NCBI GenBank assembly: GCA_013115125.1
Contig: JABANN010000217.1
Coordinates: 1 to 52,246, forward strand
DNA length: 52,246 bases
Source: Perkinsus olseni
Taxonomy: Eukaryota > Perkinsozoa > Perkinsida
Direction of reading: 5' to 3'
Positions 33,401 to 43,558 of this stretch are shown here, one piece after another (position 1 is the first letter of the stretch; the number at the start of each line of letters is the position of its first letter). The notes under the pieces are model-generated. The model saw nothing but the letters and a program-made list of their open reading frames with translations, was not told the DNA's origin and did not search any database. Made by a program: the position numbers and the translations under genes.

Positions 33401-36400
33401 AATTCGTAGTGGAAGTTGGCCGCAGTCTTCCTGAACGCGGCCGTGCAGCTCCCGTGAAGGGACAGGGCAGCCTTGATAACCGAAGAGATTATTTCATTCA
33501 CTGCTGGTTTGAATTTAAGCCGTTCAAAATGGCCCTTCATGTAGGTTGAATAAATGGTCTGCAGAGCACTCTGTTCAGGGAACGGCACAGCGCAGGTCCA
33601 GAAGTGGCGCTGCAGTCTCGGATTGACCGTGAAGGAACCAGCAGTCGGGTTCATGCAGGCCAAGTATTGAGTATTCCCTATGTCCTTCAACGTCATCTTC
33701 GACCTGTCATAAATGTGCTTGTAGTCCTGACATTGCCGCAGCAAGGCAATGGCGCTCTGGGTGTTGTACGGGTCCAACGCGGGCATGTTGAGGTCATCTA
33801 TAAAGTAGATCATGTGCAACTTGCCAGGCGGAGCGAAGAGCCTTCCCGCCTTCTTTTCGAGCGGAATCTCCATCATCGTTTGTAAGAGCATGCTGTCCGT
33901 GTAGTAGTTCATGTTCATCATGTGGGAACAGAAAACGTCGGGTTCGAGGCTCCGCAAAAGACCGTTGCACATGGCCGTTTTCCCGCACCCAGCGAGGCCG
34001 ATGAGCATAACGGGTTGATGAACCTTCATAAGGGCCTTCATGAAGTAGCTAGTAGCCACAGTCTCCGAGGTCGGCACAGTAACCTGAGAAAAAGCAAGAT
34101 TGAGCAAGAGTTCAAGTTGAGCACGATTCGCAATCGCCATGCCCACATTTTTCACCTTCTAAGATATCAATCTCACCTGGTTCATTGGGACCTCCGAGGA
34201 ATACTCCAAAGCGTCCACTATAATGGACCACTCCTCCATCCGAGCGTCCTGTACGAAGTAGTCAAATACCGTGCCCTTGCTGGGGAACTTGATAGTCTTC
34301 ATCTCCTGTTTCCACCAAGTACTGAACTGCTTGCGATAGTCGATACCATCGACCTCAGCCAAACAGCCGCCCACAGCCCAGACCATGCAGAAACAGAACC
34401 AATACTCAAGAGCGTCGAGCTCGATTTGGGGAGCATCCCTAGAGTCAGTCGAGCCACCTCCCATCAGGGACTCCATCAGGAGACAGAGGGATTGTATCAT
34501 AGAGATGTCTACGAGAGGTACCTGAGATAAGACGAAGTCTCCATTGAACCCAAAAATTTCTTGATGGATGGACGACTTCACCAACGGTGAAGTCGCCTTT
34601 CGTCCATGAGTGTGGTGAATCACCATGGACGCAGCCAGCATAAATTTCTAGTGAGCTACATAGCTATCAGGTAATTTCGTGGCGCAGTGACGGTGATCTC
34701 CCCGCCATAGTTACCTGTATCTTGCAGTGCTTCAACATGTACATAAGCGTATCAGGGCAGTATTTATCAAACAGCTTCTCCATCTGTTCCTTCACCGAAT
34801 CAACAACCTGTAGCTTCTTGATCCACGAGCTTTTGTAACTCCTCCACTGCACTCCCGCGTAGTCAACCATGAAAACCACCCCCGCTCTGGTGACGGTAGC
34901 CGGGGTAGCATAGGCCAGATCCCTGATCTCGAATATCATTTTCATGTGCGCCTTCAGCGGTATACGCTCATTCGAGGGCAACGTCAGCAACCTGTTGTCG
35001 TCCATGACACTATTCATGGATTCAATCCAGTTCGCATCGAGATCGCCGTCCAGGATGATCCATTTAGGATGAGTGTCCTGGATTTGGCCCAGGTATCGCA
35101 TGGTCTTCGACAAGATTCCATCCTTCCATTCACGAGTTGCCATGTTAACATAACCATACAACTCGTTGGTTGAGATACTCTTCGGGTTGAGGTCGATCCA
35201 CGTAGTCTTATCTCCGACCTTGTCCTTCGCCTTTGCTAGAATCCTGCAAAAATGTCACAATTCTTAGCGGAGCGAAGCGCTGCATCTTCTCTGAAATTAC
35301 CTCCACACAGTGGACTTAAAGCTGCCAGGGGGGCCCATCAGGAATATACAGTGTCGAATGACCATCAACTCCACCAGCTGCGTGATCTTGAGCAAAAGAT
35401 ACCCATCCGGGTCAGGGGTGAGCCCGCACTCTTCCATAGCTTGCACTATGATCTGTCACAGAAAAAAGGATACGCCTAGCGAGGGGGCGTACCGAAGCCA
35501 TTACATCTTCGAATTTGTAATCTCTGGCGCGTGGCACGTCGATGCCGGGGAAGAGATCCCCGAGAAGGCCCATGAAAATCTTGAGGTCATCACCGTCAAT
35601 CTTTGCTACGTTAGTATCACGCAACGAACGCATGAGTACCTGAGGAAGGTCGTCGGTTCTATCCCCAGGACCTTAAATATTAAAGCCTTTCACAACCATA
35701 GAGAATCGAATCTTACCGCTTGTTCGGATAGATCAGGTTCTGCCCGTTTGAAGCCACCAGCCACGACCAAGACGGACTTGATAGCCCTCATTCCCCAATC
35801 ATACTGAGGGGCCTTGCTGAGCAAATCCTGGCAGAGGAAGTAGAGCGTCGAGAATTTCTTAGCCAAAACTTTCGCCTCCAAGAAGCCCTCAGCCATGAAC
35901 ATATTTTCCATAATAAGCGCGAAGTCTGGTACCATAACAGTGATGGGTCGGAAGAGCGCCTTCAGGCCCTCGGGGAGTTCACTACGGCCAAGATATCCAG
36001 GATTCATAGTGATGAAGGCTCCACAGGACGGGTCAAGGGAGATCTCATCACCTTGCAGTACAAACACCTTCGTCCTCGCCTTAACCGCATCGCAAACTGC
36101 CTTGAACTGGACTGTACACACAGACAGCACCTCCGGGACCAGACGATTGAACTCATCGAAGCAGCCCCAAGTGCCCGAGCTGGCCAGCCCCTTGAAAATC
36201 GCTCCCATGGTTCGATAGTCCATCTCGGGACTAGCGTTAAAGACAAAGCAAGCCTTGGCAACAGCGTTGGCGAGATCCTTGGTCGTCTCAGTCTTGCCCG
36301 TACCAGCAGGCCCAGCGGGAGCGCACCCCATGTTCAAGTGAAGGGCCTGCGTTGCAGTGACGTAAATTCTATCGGTAAGGGGAGTCACCACAAGCCTTGG

Positions 36401-39400
36401 ACCATTCCCGAGATATTCATAGCCGTACCAAAAGGCCGCATCAGCGATCTTCTGTCGGCAATCATCAGCTTCCACGTCCCAGTAGGCTTTCAACTGGGCC
36501 TGCCACTGGAACGCGTCGGGCGTGGTGACACCTTCCTGGGCGAGCTTCTCGGTGATATCTCGGTTATGAGCATCCAGGGTAATCATACACATGACCTTCA
36601 TGCGCTGTGGCTTGTCCAGGGCAGTCTGGGTGAGTCTGATGAGATCTAGAAGAAGATCCGACACGCGCTGCGAAGATTTTTGCACAGCATCTTTGTCCCC
36701 TTCGTTGTAGGCATCGAAGGCTTGCTCGATCATGCGCACCCACATGATCATGTTGACCATAAGGGCACACTGGGCAGCTGTGACTTCCTTCACCCATTCA
36801 CCACGGCCAGAATCTCCAGCCTGACAAAAATGCCCTAGGGGGGATTCGAACCCGGGATCTCAACTAACCTCTTCGCAGTCCAACAGGGCCTTCTTGGCAT
36901 AGTACTTCAACGCTGTGCGGAAGGCCTCTACGCATTTTTCCATATATATTTCCACCTTTCCCTCCAGCGGAGTAGGCTCGGGGAAGGGCACATACCTGAG
37001 TCCGAAAGGTCGCCGGTTCTATCCCTGCACCCTGCACTTACTCAACACCGACACAGGACTCCATACCAACAGCATCGGGCCTCTGATCCTTCCCATTGGG
37101 ATATTCCAACTCGTACGTCTGCACCGCCTGGAAGACCTTCGACAGATGGGGCATGACCTTGGCTGGGGTGTTGCCGTTGGAGAGAATATCGAGGAGATCA
37201 CTCGTGGAGACGAAGTAAAATCGTGGGAAGGCTCGCCGCTTTCCGTCCATGAAGTCATTCAGTGCCTGACAATAGCCAATGATTAGACTGCGATGCATCA
37301 AGTTCAACAACAAGACGTAGCGAAATCGAAGCTCGGCCACCTCAAGTCGGCCAAGCTTCGCGCGCCGCGAAATTCCAAGTAGGCACATACACAGGTGTCC
37401 GGTATGAAAACACAGAGCGATTTGACGTAGTGAAGACGTAGCTCGGCCAATTCAGACCCTCCCAGCGTCGCGCGCCACGAAATTCACAACCACTGCTGAG
37501 ATTTCGATTAAAACAACTCACCTTCTCGCAAAGGTTGAGCTGACTTTGAGCTGTCTCCAGTCTTCCAAAGATGCCATCTTCATTACAGAAGTCTTTACAA
37601 AGCCTCAGCTGCTCTCCCTTCTTTAATATCTCCTTCACGTCCATGTCAATACCAACAAACCGTTCACTCTCATCTGGCAGCTCTTTCTTAACCTCCGCGC
37701 TATGGATGAAAAGATTCTCTAGGAAGCTCCAACTGCGTTGAACCTCGCTGAGTAAAGTCGACACCTCAGCGACATTGGCCAGACTTTTCTGCCAGAATGT
37801 GACCTCGGTCTCGAAGGTGGACAGGAATCTTGAAGCAAACATATTCTGAACTTGGACCTGGTGTTCTTCGAGCATCTCGAAGTTCTCGTCGGAGATCTTC
37901 ATAAGCTGGATATCAGTGTCCTTGTGCTGGACGAAATCATACTCAACGCCAGCCCAAGTCTCAGTGAGCTTAGCGAGCGTCTTCTCCATCTTAGCCTCTT
38001 GCTTAGCCTGGTCGCCTATCTCCTCAACTGCCTCTGAGAACCTGATCAGACACACATTCCGTCACGAGGCCCTCTAGCTTCCTGCATGCCGGTGATTCCA
38101 TGACCTCCAACGTCTAGGCCTCACTCAGTCTCCTCGTGTGTTCCCTAGAGGGCCGTGCCGGGAATTTCACATGCTGGCCCGCATACGCACGTACCGTATG
38201 AGAATCCAGAACAACACGATGGCTGATCGCCCATAAAAATTTTAGGAAATACGCGGAAATTGAGATCAGCATTCTCAAAACTTATACTCTAAAGATAAAA
38301 GATACTGAAGAACGCGAGTGGAGCTAAAGTGGCGATACGCAAAGATTCACAGAAGATATGTAGAAGATATTGATGCAATATTTCAAGTTGAGATACGCAT
38401 GCGGGCCGAACCAACTTCTCGAGTAGCTACGGACTCTACGGTTGATTTCATACTGTCATGATATTTGCCGCTGTGTATCAGAGGCATCCCAGCGCAGGTC
38501 ACCGTGTGCGCGTCCGAGAAGTTCATACCACTCCTCTCACAAATCACACTCACTTGTGTAGCTCCAAATTCCACATGTCTCTCAGCAATATATTGGGAGA
38601 CACTGATATGTTCTTCCCGCAGAGGTCCATGAGAGCCGACCAATGCCTTCCACGCATGGCGGGATCCCGAAGCTCAGCCACCAGAGGGCAGAACGTCGTC
38701 CACTTCCTCATCACGTCCTGACAAAGACACGTCGCACGAAGATGCGTATCGCGCACAGCGAAGAATTCAAGTCGGGTGATGTGAGATTTCTGAGAAGCCG
38801 AGAAAAGAACCTCACCTGCATGCCCAAGAAGGCATCCCTCTTCTTGTCAACCTTAATCTCTTTCAGCTGCTTGAACATCAACTTGATCTCTTCCTCCATC
38901 TACGTGTAGAAAAAGCAAGTCGTAGCAAGATTGCAAGATGCATCCTCACCTGGTCGGGTACTAGTTCCCCCCAGCGCAGGACGAGGAACACCTCTGTGTT
39001 CTGGATCCGAAGGTCCTCAAACTCCCACAGGCTCAACATAAGCGCGACATCTTCCCGCATGGCTGCCATCAGTTTCCTAGAATTTTTCAGCTCCTCAGGG
39101 TATTCGAAATTTTCCGCGATATGTCCCAAATTTTCCATCTCCTTGTCGAACTCGTCCAAATCCGCAGTAACAGCCGCAATTCGCTCCATTGCAAGCTCGA
39201 GGCCCGACTTGTAGAAGTAGTAAGCTTCCTTCCTAAGGCCGGCCTGATACTCTTTGAGGCCGTTCTCGAACTCAGCGATCTTGGCTTTATAAATATCGGA
39301 CTCCTTCTGGACCATCGGCGCTATCTCCTTTTCCTTTTGTTTGCACGCTTGCTTTACAGTAGCTAGGGAGTCCCATGTCTTCTTCAACTGTTTCAATGCC

Positions 39401-42400
39401 TTCTCGTTAGGAAGACCCTCGCGCTGGATAGCCTACAAGATCGAGCGAATATCTTTGCATACTATGGGATAATTCAGAACTAAAGATACTCCACGATTTC
39501 AGCAGTAACTCCTGACCGCCCATCACAGAAAGCAGCAAATCCCTCCCGATTTATTCGTCCGTGATCTAAACGACAATTGCGCGCGAAGACATGACGGTTC
39601 AAATAGTGCAGCGTAGCCTATTGACACTCGAGGTAGGCGGCATTTACCATAGAATGACAATTTCAGTGAGGAAGTAAAACCTCCAACTTACCCCCAAGCT
39701 CTCCAGAATCTCGTCCTGTTTGAGTATCAGATTAGCTTCTTCGTCGTACATCGTCTTGATATAGTTCTTCACCTTAATCAACGCTCTCACATCACCAGCA
39801 TTCAGCTTAGCACTGATGCCAGCATCAGTCGACTTGAGGAACTCCTCCAACTCCTTCACGCTCTTCGTTATGAATCCTGTCATCAGCGGGCCAGCGTACT
39901 CGTTGGCCCTCGGTTTCGCCGTCTCGCAGCAGGTCGCGGTGAATGGGGATCCTCTAATCGGCCTCTCTTTATTGTTCTCATCGACCAGGTTAACCTTTAT
40001 CGTGATATCACCAGCGTCCGCTTTGGCAGTGTAGGTCACTTCATAACGACCGTTATCGAAATCGTGGAAGCATGTGGCCTCGTCGTAGAACTCCTCGCCG
40101 CCTTGCTTGACCGAAATGACGAACTTGTCAGCCCCGGAGGTTCGATTCTCCCCTAGGTTATTTCTCCCTTGTATTATAAATCTATTCACTTTGCCAGCCT
40201 CTCCTTCATTCAGCAAGCCAGGGCCGTAACATAGAGACTTATCAGCAATGGTGTTGAGGAAGTAATCGAAGTGAGTCAAAGTAGTCGTAAAATCTTTCAC
40301 CTGAAGAATTCACTCTTCCGGATTGATCCCAGGCGACACGCGATGGACTGAGCATTCAGACTCTCTCATAAGACTGAGAATTTTGGAAAATATCGCCTCC
40401 ATGTTCGAGAAGCCTCACAGGACGAGCTCACGAACTTCTCTATCCGTAACGTCCCATCTCTCCCGGCCCACTTACCCCTACTGCGAATCGGACGTCGCAC
40501 CTTTTGGGACCTATCGTCTGCACAACAGCCGGAGTGAGGCACTCAATGGTGTTATCATCTATGACTGTGCCTACAGATCGTCACGCAAAAATTCTTCCTC
40601 GACGTGGAGCTGGGGATACGATCCGTGTCGCGCCCCACGAAATTCCCACCAGTCATCTACTATGCTGGTTACTGCAAGGAAGGCCTCAAAAGACAGGGCC
40701 ATCTATTATGCGAAAAAAGTCGACATACCGGAACTGTACAGTTGTGCTGCTTCTCTAATGTCGCTCATTGGCAAGGAGGGGTGACAGAGACTTCTACGCT
40801 ATCCGCGAGTCTCGAAGTGACCCATACGAGCCGTGCACGCATGCACACGAAGTGATCAGCGCATGTGTATAGATTGGAACTTACCAACTGTGTCGGCGAA
40901 GTCCTTAGCCGTGGAGAACCGTACCGTCACTGTCCCCTGAGTACTGGTAGCACCAACACCGCGGATACGGATGAGCTGATTGCCGGTAACCGGACCTGAG
41001 AAGTCGCTGGTTCGATCCCCGGGCTCTCCATTTCTCATTACCGAGAGCTGGTTCCACCTTAATGATCGCGTAAGGCGGCCCTACAATAGAGCTGACGTTG
41101 ATCTGCCAGACGTCATCGAGCCATTTATTGGACCATCCGCCGAAGACTATCAACCTCGACTCATCCGCCTCGTAAACGACCGAGGCGTGCTCCCTGACAA
41201 AAGATACGCTTTTCCGCAGCGGTAAGAATCTACCCACCTCGCTGAAGGCATGAACGTATCCGGCATCTGGCCGAGCGAGTTGGTTTGAAAGTCCTCTTGC
41301 ATTTCACGGAGAGCGGTACCAGGCGGAGCCTCCAAGCTCGGCTCGGACCACCGAAATTTGTCCGCCAAGTCAAGGACACCGATGCGCTGATCGAACGCCC
41401 CAAGGGATCGGCCGCCGCCCTCATTGTCACACGCACCACCGAAGACAAAGACCCTCCAGGAAGGGATAGCGTGGACGAGCTGCAAACTGAAGTTCCATCG
41501 CGGGGAGCTCCAGCCGAGGTCGAGATCGGTCCAGTCTTTGTTCTCAACGTCGAGCATGAAAAGATCGTTAAACTGCTGTTCGTTGTTCCAACCGCCAAAG
41601 ATGTACAAATTACCATCCTTCGCAAAGGCCCCGTGACCAGAGCGAGGAGCAGGGGGATTTCCCTGGCACTGGAGTTCGATCCACCTATCGTTGTCCAGGT
41701 TGAGGACATGCACGTCATTGAAAGGCCGTCTGCTGTAGCCCTGTCCACCATGACCACCAAAGAGAACTATACTGTTCTCCACTAGAGTAGCCGTATGATT
41801 TGCTCTCGGGGCTGGCACGTTCGGCGGCTGCTTCTTCGACTCCTCGTCTTGATTCATGAAGTTGCTGACCAGAGTCACAAGATCCTCATGAAAGGCGTCG
41901 TTCTCGTCCGTCAGCACTCCGTTAGAAGAGTTCTGTCCACCACCGGCAGCCTTCTTCGATTGACCACCACTCGGCATGATCGATTTCTTCGGAGTAATTT
42001 TGTTCTGCAAAATGGACTTCCACGTTTTCCGCCTTCCTCCACCCATGATGCTCTTGTTGCCACCAGCCACAACCTTCGCCGCGGTCCCCGCCAAGTCCGC
42101 GAAGCCGACGATTTTGGACGCCCGACCAGCGAACATCGATGGTCTGCCGAGCCTAGAGCGACCACCACCCGCAGCGTTGTGAACCACCTCTTCAATGAGA
42201 CCAGTGAGCCTGCGGACACCGGCGCTCTTCTTGTCGGTCTGAGAAGCCTTGAAGACGAGCTTCTTCCACTCCATACAGGAAGCGTCGAGTATCCAACCGT
42301 CGTTGAGACACTGGTAAGGCGTGGCACTGTGAATGCCACCGAAGAAAAATATCTCATCGTCAGTCACGCAGGTGGCCGTGTGAAGCGTCCGGCCAGGTGG

Positions 42401-42637
42401 AGAGCTGCTGCTCGGGTCCAACTCGACCATTTGCCACTCGTACTGATACTGAGGATGCAATTTGAGAATGTACAAGTCCGAATTCGGAGCGGGGTTGCCG
42501 AGGTCGTTCCGACGGCCGTCCATGCCGCCGTAGCAGATGAACCCGTGGGGAGTGGCGGTGATCGTGTGACCTGACCGCGGTGACACGCTGGTGCCGCCCG
42601 CGTTCTTCAAGCGCACCCAAGCGTAGGGTTGGGGCAT
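24492..42637 (-). CDS. Outer-arm dynein alpha heavy chain (Kelch/filamin type), 44 exons
   Basis: Motor subunit of the ciliary outer dynein arm; it hydrolyses ATP and moves along the B-tubule. The N-terminus carries about six Kelch repeats (residues about 20-500; FICYGG, IFFFGG, IVLFGG, LYIFGG, VFVFGG, LIVFGG) interrupted by a basic glycine-rich insert, then an IPT/TIG domain and a filamin repeat (exon 5). The coiled tail and linker follow. AAA1 has [13 protein letters not shown] (about 36310). AAA2 has [11 protein letters not shown]3 [12 protein letters not shown]4 GVGGSGRQS. The stalk and microtubule-binding region lie in exons 21-24 (about 31900-29740). AAA5 has an acidic insert (exons 29-30). 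The protein ends ANLRM...[10 protein letters not shown]. Kelch plus filamin at the N-terminus is the arrangement of Chlamydomonas ODA11 (alpha HC), which is 4,499 residues long; this model gives 4,211. All splice phases agree. The least certain junction is exon 41/42 (25010/24944). Confidence 0.95.
27469..27487 (-). repeat. F1 intron element, sense, dynein intron 34
   Basis: Reads AATTTCCTGGCGCGTGACG on the gene strand, near the 3' end of a 49-nt intron, and is identical to the copy at 6053-6071 in the TIG/GCC gene. Confidence 0.7.
27977..27994 (+). repeat. F1 intron element, antisense, dynein intron 31
   Basis: AATTTCGTGGCGCGCGAC lies on the plus strand inside the 73-nt intron of a minus-strand gene, so the element is inverted relative to the host. 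Confidence 0.7.
29109..29126 (+). repeat. F1 intron element, antisense, dynein intron 26
   Basis: ATTTTCGTGGCGCGATGA lies in a 49-nt intron, inverted relative to the gene. Confidence 0.55.
29233..29331 (-). repeat. Dynein intron 25 with an antisense tRNA 3' half
   Basis: On the plus strand 29262-29278 is a perfect T arm (GCGGG, TTCGATC, CCCGC), followed by an acceptor-like ATGCGTCA. No matching 5' acceptor or D arm is present, so only the 3' half of a tRNA is represented, inverted relative to the gene. The intron ends GATGAAG|GTAC. Confidence 0.7.
31542..31615 (-). repeat. Dynein intron 21 with an antisense tRNA 3' half
   Basis: The plus strand 31557-31571 reads GGGTTCAATCCCTGG with CC(GGG)/CC(TGG) stem pairing, then TGAGCGC as a 3' acceptor. 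The intron starts GTCAAA and ends GTGCAG|GTCT. Confidence 0.7.
34522..34714 (-). repeat. Dynein intron 15 with F1 element and nested hairpins
   Basis: It contains an inverted F1 motif at 34673-34692. A 10+3+10 hairpin at 34573-34595 (CGACTTCACC / GGTGAAGTCG) and a second hairpin at 34601-34631 (CGTCCAT / ATGGACG enclosing TGGTGA, a, TCACCA) follow. Confidence 0.65.
35244..35300 (-). repeat. Dynein intron 14 with F2 element
   Basis: A 57-nt intron whose gene strand contains GCTTCGCTCCGCTAA (plus-strand positions 35264-35278). The same 15 bases occur in an intron of the KH gene at 45114-45128. Confidence 0.7.
35640..35716 (-). repeat. Dynein intron 12 with tRNA-like 3' end
   Basis: The plus strand has GGTTCTATCCCC at 35655-35666, flanked by AAGGTC and GACCTT. 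On the gene strand the intron ends GGGATAGAACC, GACGACCTT, CCTCAG, nearly the same as intron 10. Confidence 0.6.
36821..36868 (-). repeat. Dynein intron 11 with sense T arm and T-run
   Basis: The 48-nt intron reads GTTAG..., then a sense T-arm core CGGGTTCGAATCC, then a TTTTT run, then GTCAG. The T-run has the form of a Pol III terminator and sits where the polypyrimidine tract should be. Confidence 0.65.
36996..37041 (-). repeat. Dynein intron 10 with class II tRNA fragment
   Basis: On the plus strand GTCCGAAAGG precedes CCGGTTCTATCCCTG. The TCCGAAAGG piece is the same as the variable arm of the tRNA-Leu at 13794-13873, so this 46-nt intron looks like the inverted 3' half of a Leu- or Ser-type tRNA. 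Confidence 0.7.
37311..37485 (-). repeat. Two tandem F1 units in dynein intron 9
   Basis: Units 37421-37485 and 37311-37375 are offset by exactly 110 bases and are roughly three-quarters identical over 65 bases. Each has GAATTTCG, GGCGCGCGA, GGCCGAGCT and CTACGTC on the gene strand. This shows the F1 element is about 65 nt, larger than the shared core. Confidence 0.75.
40627..40645 (-). repeat. F1 intron element, sense, dynein intron 3
   Basis: The gene strand reads GAATTTCGTGGGGCGCGAC within the 314-nt intron between the two TIG-domain exons. Confidence 0.6.
40996..41041 (-). repeat. Dynein intron 2 with an antisense tRNA 3' half
   Basis: The 46-nt intron is almost wholly the complement of a tRNA 3' half: on the plus strand CTGG, TTCGATC, CCCGG and then GCTCTCCA as acceptor end. 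Removing it joins two parts of the TIG domain in frame. Confidence 0.75.
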
Positions 42638-43558
42638 TGAGAAATGTTAAACTGATGAGGACGCTGATGACGTCCACGAGGTGACCATCAACAGATCAAG
42701 TTTAGTTCAGGGAAACCGCTGCCAGGCCTCGAGCAGGCCTGACGGAAATGCGAGTAGATCTATCGGAGTCATGTTACATGACGGGAAGGGAAGGGCCTTC
42801 ACGACCTCCTTTGCTACGCACGATGCCCGGCTGCTATATCTACCCGCTTCAAAACACGAGGAGAACGCCGATTTCGCGCGGAGCGGTAGCAGAGCATCAG
42901 AACAATGGGCGAGCGGTAATCCATTACGCGCGGCTGTAAACTGCGCGCGCCATTATGATCGATTTGTGTTCAACCTTCGATCCATTGATTGGTGGAATTT
43001 TTAGGTGCTCAGCGGAGGTTCTACAGACCATGCAGTGAGCCTGAGCAGCTCCTGATAGATTTTTCAGGAGGACATCTCTTCGCTGACAGCATTTCGGGTA
43101 GTCGATCGCTGACAGACACACCGCACTCGGCCGTCCAATCCGCGTGCTCAATAGACTGCCTCTCCTGAGTTTCAACATCCCTCCGAGGATCGCCTCATGC
43201 ATGTTGAATTAAATCCTGCGAGCTCTCCTAGAGTCAACCCATTGAACAACCCCGGCAATTTGTCATAGGCGACAGCATTTGCAGTCTGGAAGGGAACGTG
43301 CAAAAGTGAGGCCGTCATGCCACGTAGCACGGAAAGGGTCGAGCAGCTTTGATCTAGGTCGCTGTTGCAACTCGGGCAATCTATTAACCTCGCGGACCAA
43401 TCCCCGACACTAGCTGTTCTGGGGGGGTATTTGCCTATCGGGTTTCGGAGGTATCACTCGCTGATTCGTCATAGGTGGCGACTTGAGTGCCGTCATCCGT
43501 GTTTCAATCGCCGAAAACTGTAGTGCTACAGCAGTTCTACGTTAGAATTCAGAGAGAC
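42638..43558. promoter_or_regulatory. Divergent intergenic region
   Basis: This 921-base region separates the start codons of the dynein (leftward) and KH-GYF (rightward) genes, so it should hold both promoters. Visible structures are a 7+5+7 hairpin at 42723-42741 (CAGGCCT / AGGCCTG) and a 7+8+7 hairpin around 43049-43070 (CTCCTGA / TCAGGAG). No TATA-like box or gene is evident. Confidence 0.4.

Larger units (their letters stand above)
24492..42637 (-). other. Exon map of the dynein gene
   Basis: Exons in coding order: 42637-41238, 41193-41042, 40995-40885, 40570-40476, 40300-39692, 39432-38950, 38899-38816, 38717-38554, 38041-37522, 37265-37042, 36995-36869, 36820-35717, 35639-35493, 35452-35301, 35243-34715, 34521-34177, 34083-33191, 32948-32623, 32565-32400, 32350-32077, 31880-31616, 31541-31312, 31258-30885, 30429-29736, 29524-29332, 29232-29135, 29085-28998, 28820-28616, 28515-28370, 28323-28241, 28189-28043, 27969-27895, 27856-27723, 27578-27506, 27456-27307, 27231-27055, 26899-26706, 26429-26211, 25996-25335, 25289-25162, 25088-25010, 24944-24860, 24770-24620, 24572-24492. 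All introns are GT-AG. They range from 38 to 512 nt, and 17 of 43 are 60 nt or shorter. Junctions were placed by hand from frame continuity and conserved dynein sequence. Confidence 0.85.

Noticed and set aside
40135-40160. T-arm-like GGTTCGATTCTCC in the dynein gene
   Set aside because: It lies in exon 5 and encodes part of the filamin repeat (NLGENRTSG) in frame, so it is not counted with the intronic tRNA fragments.
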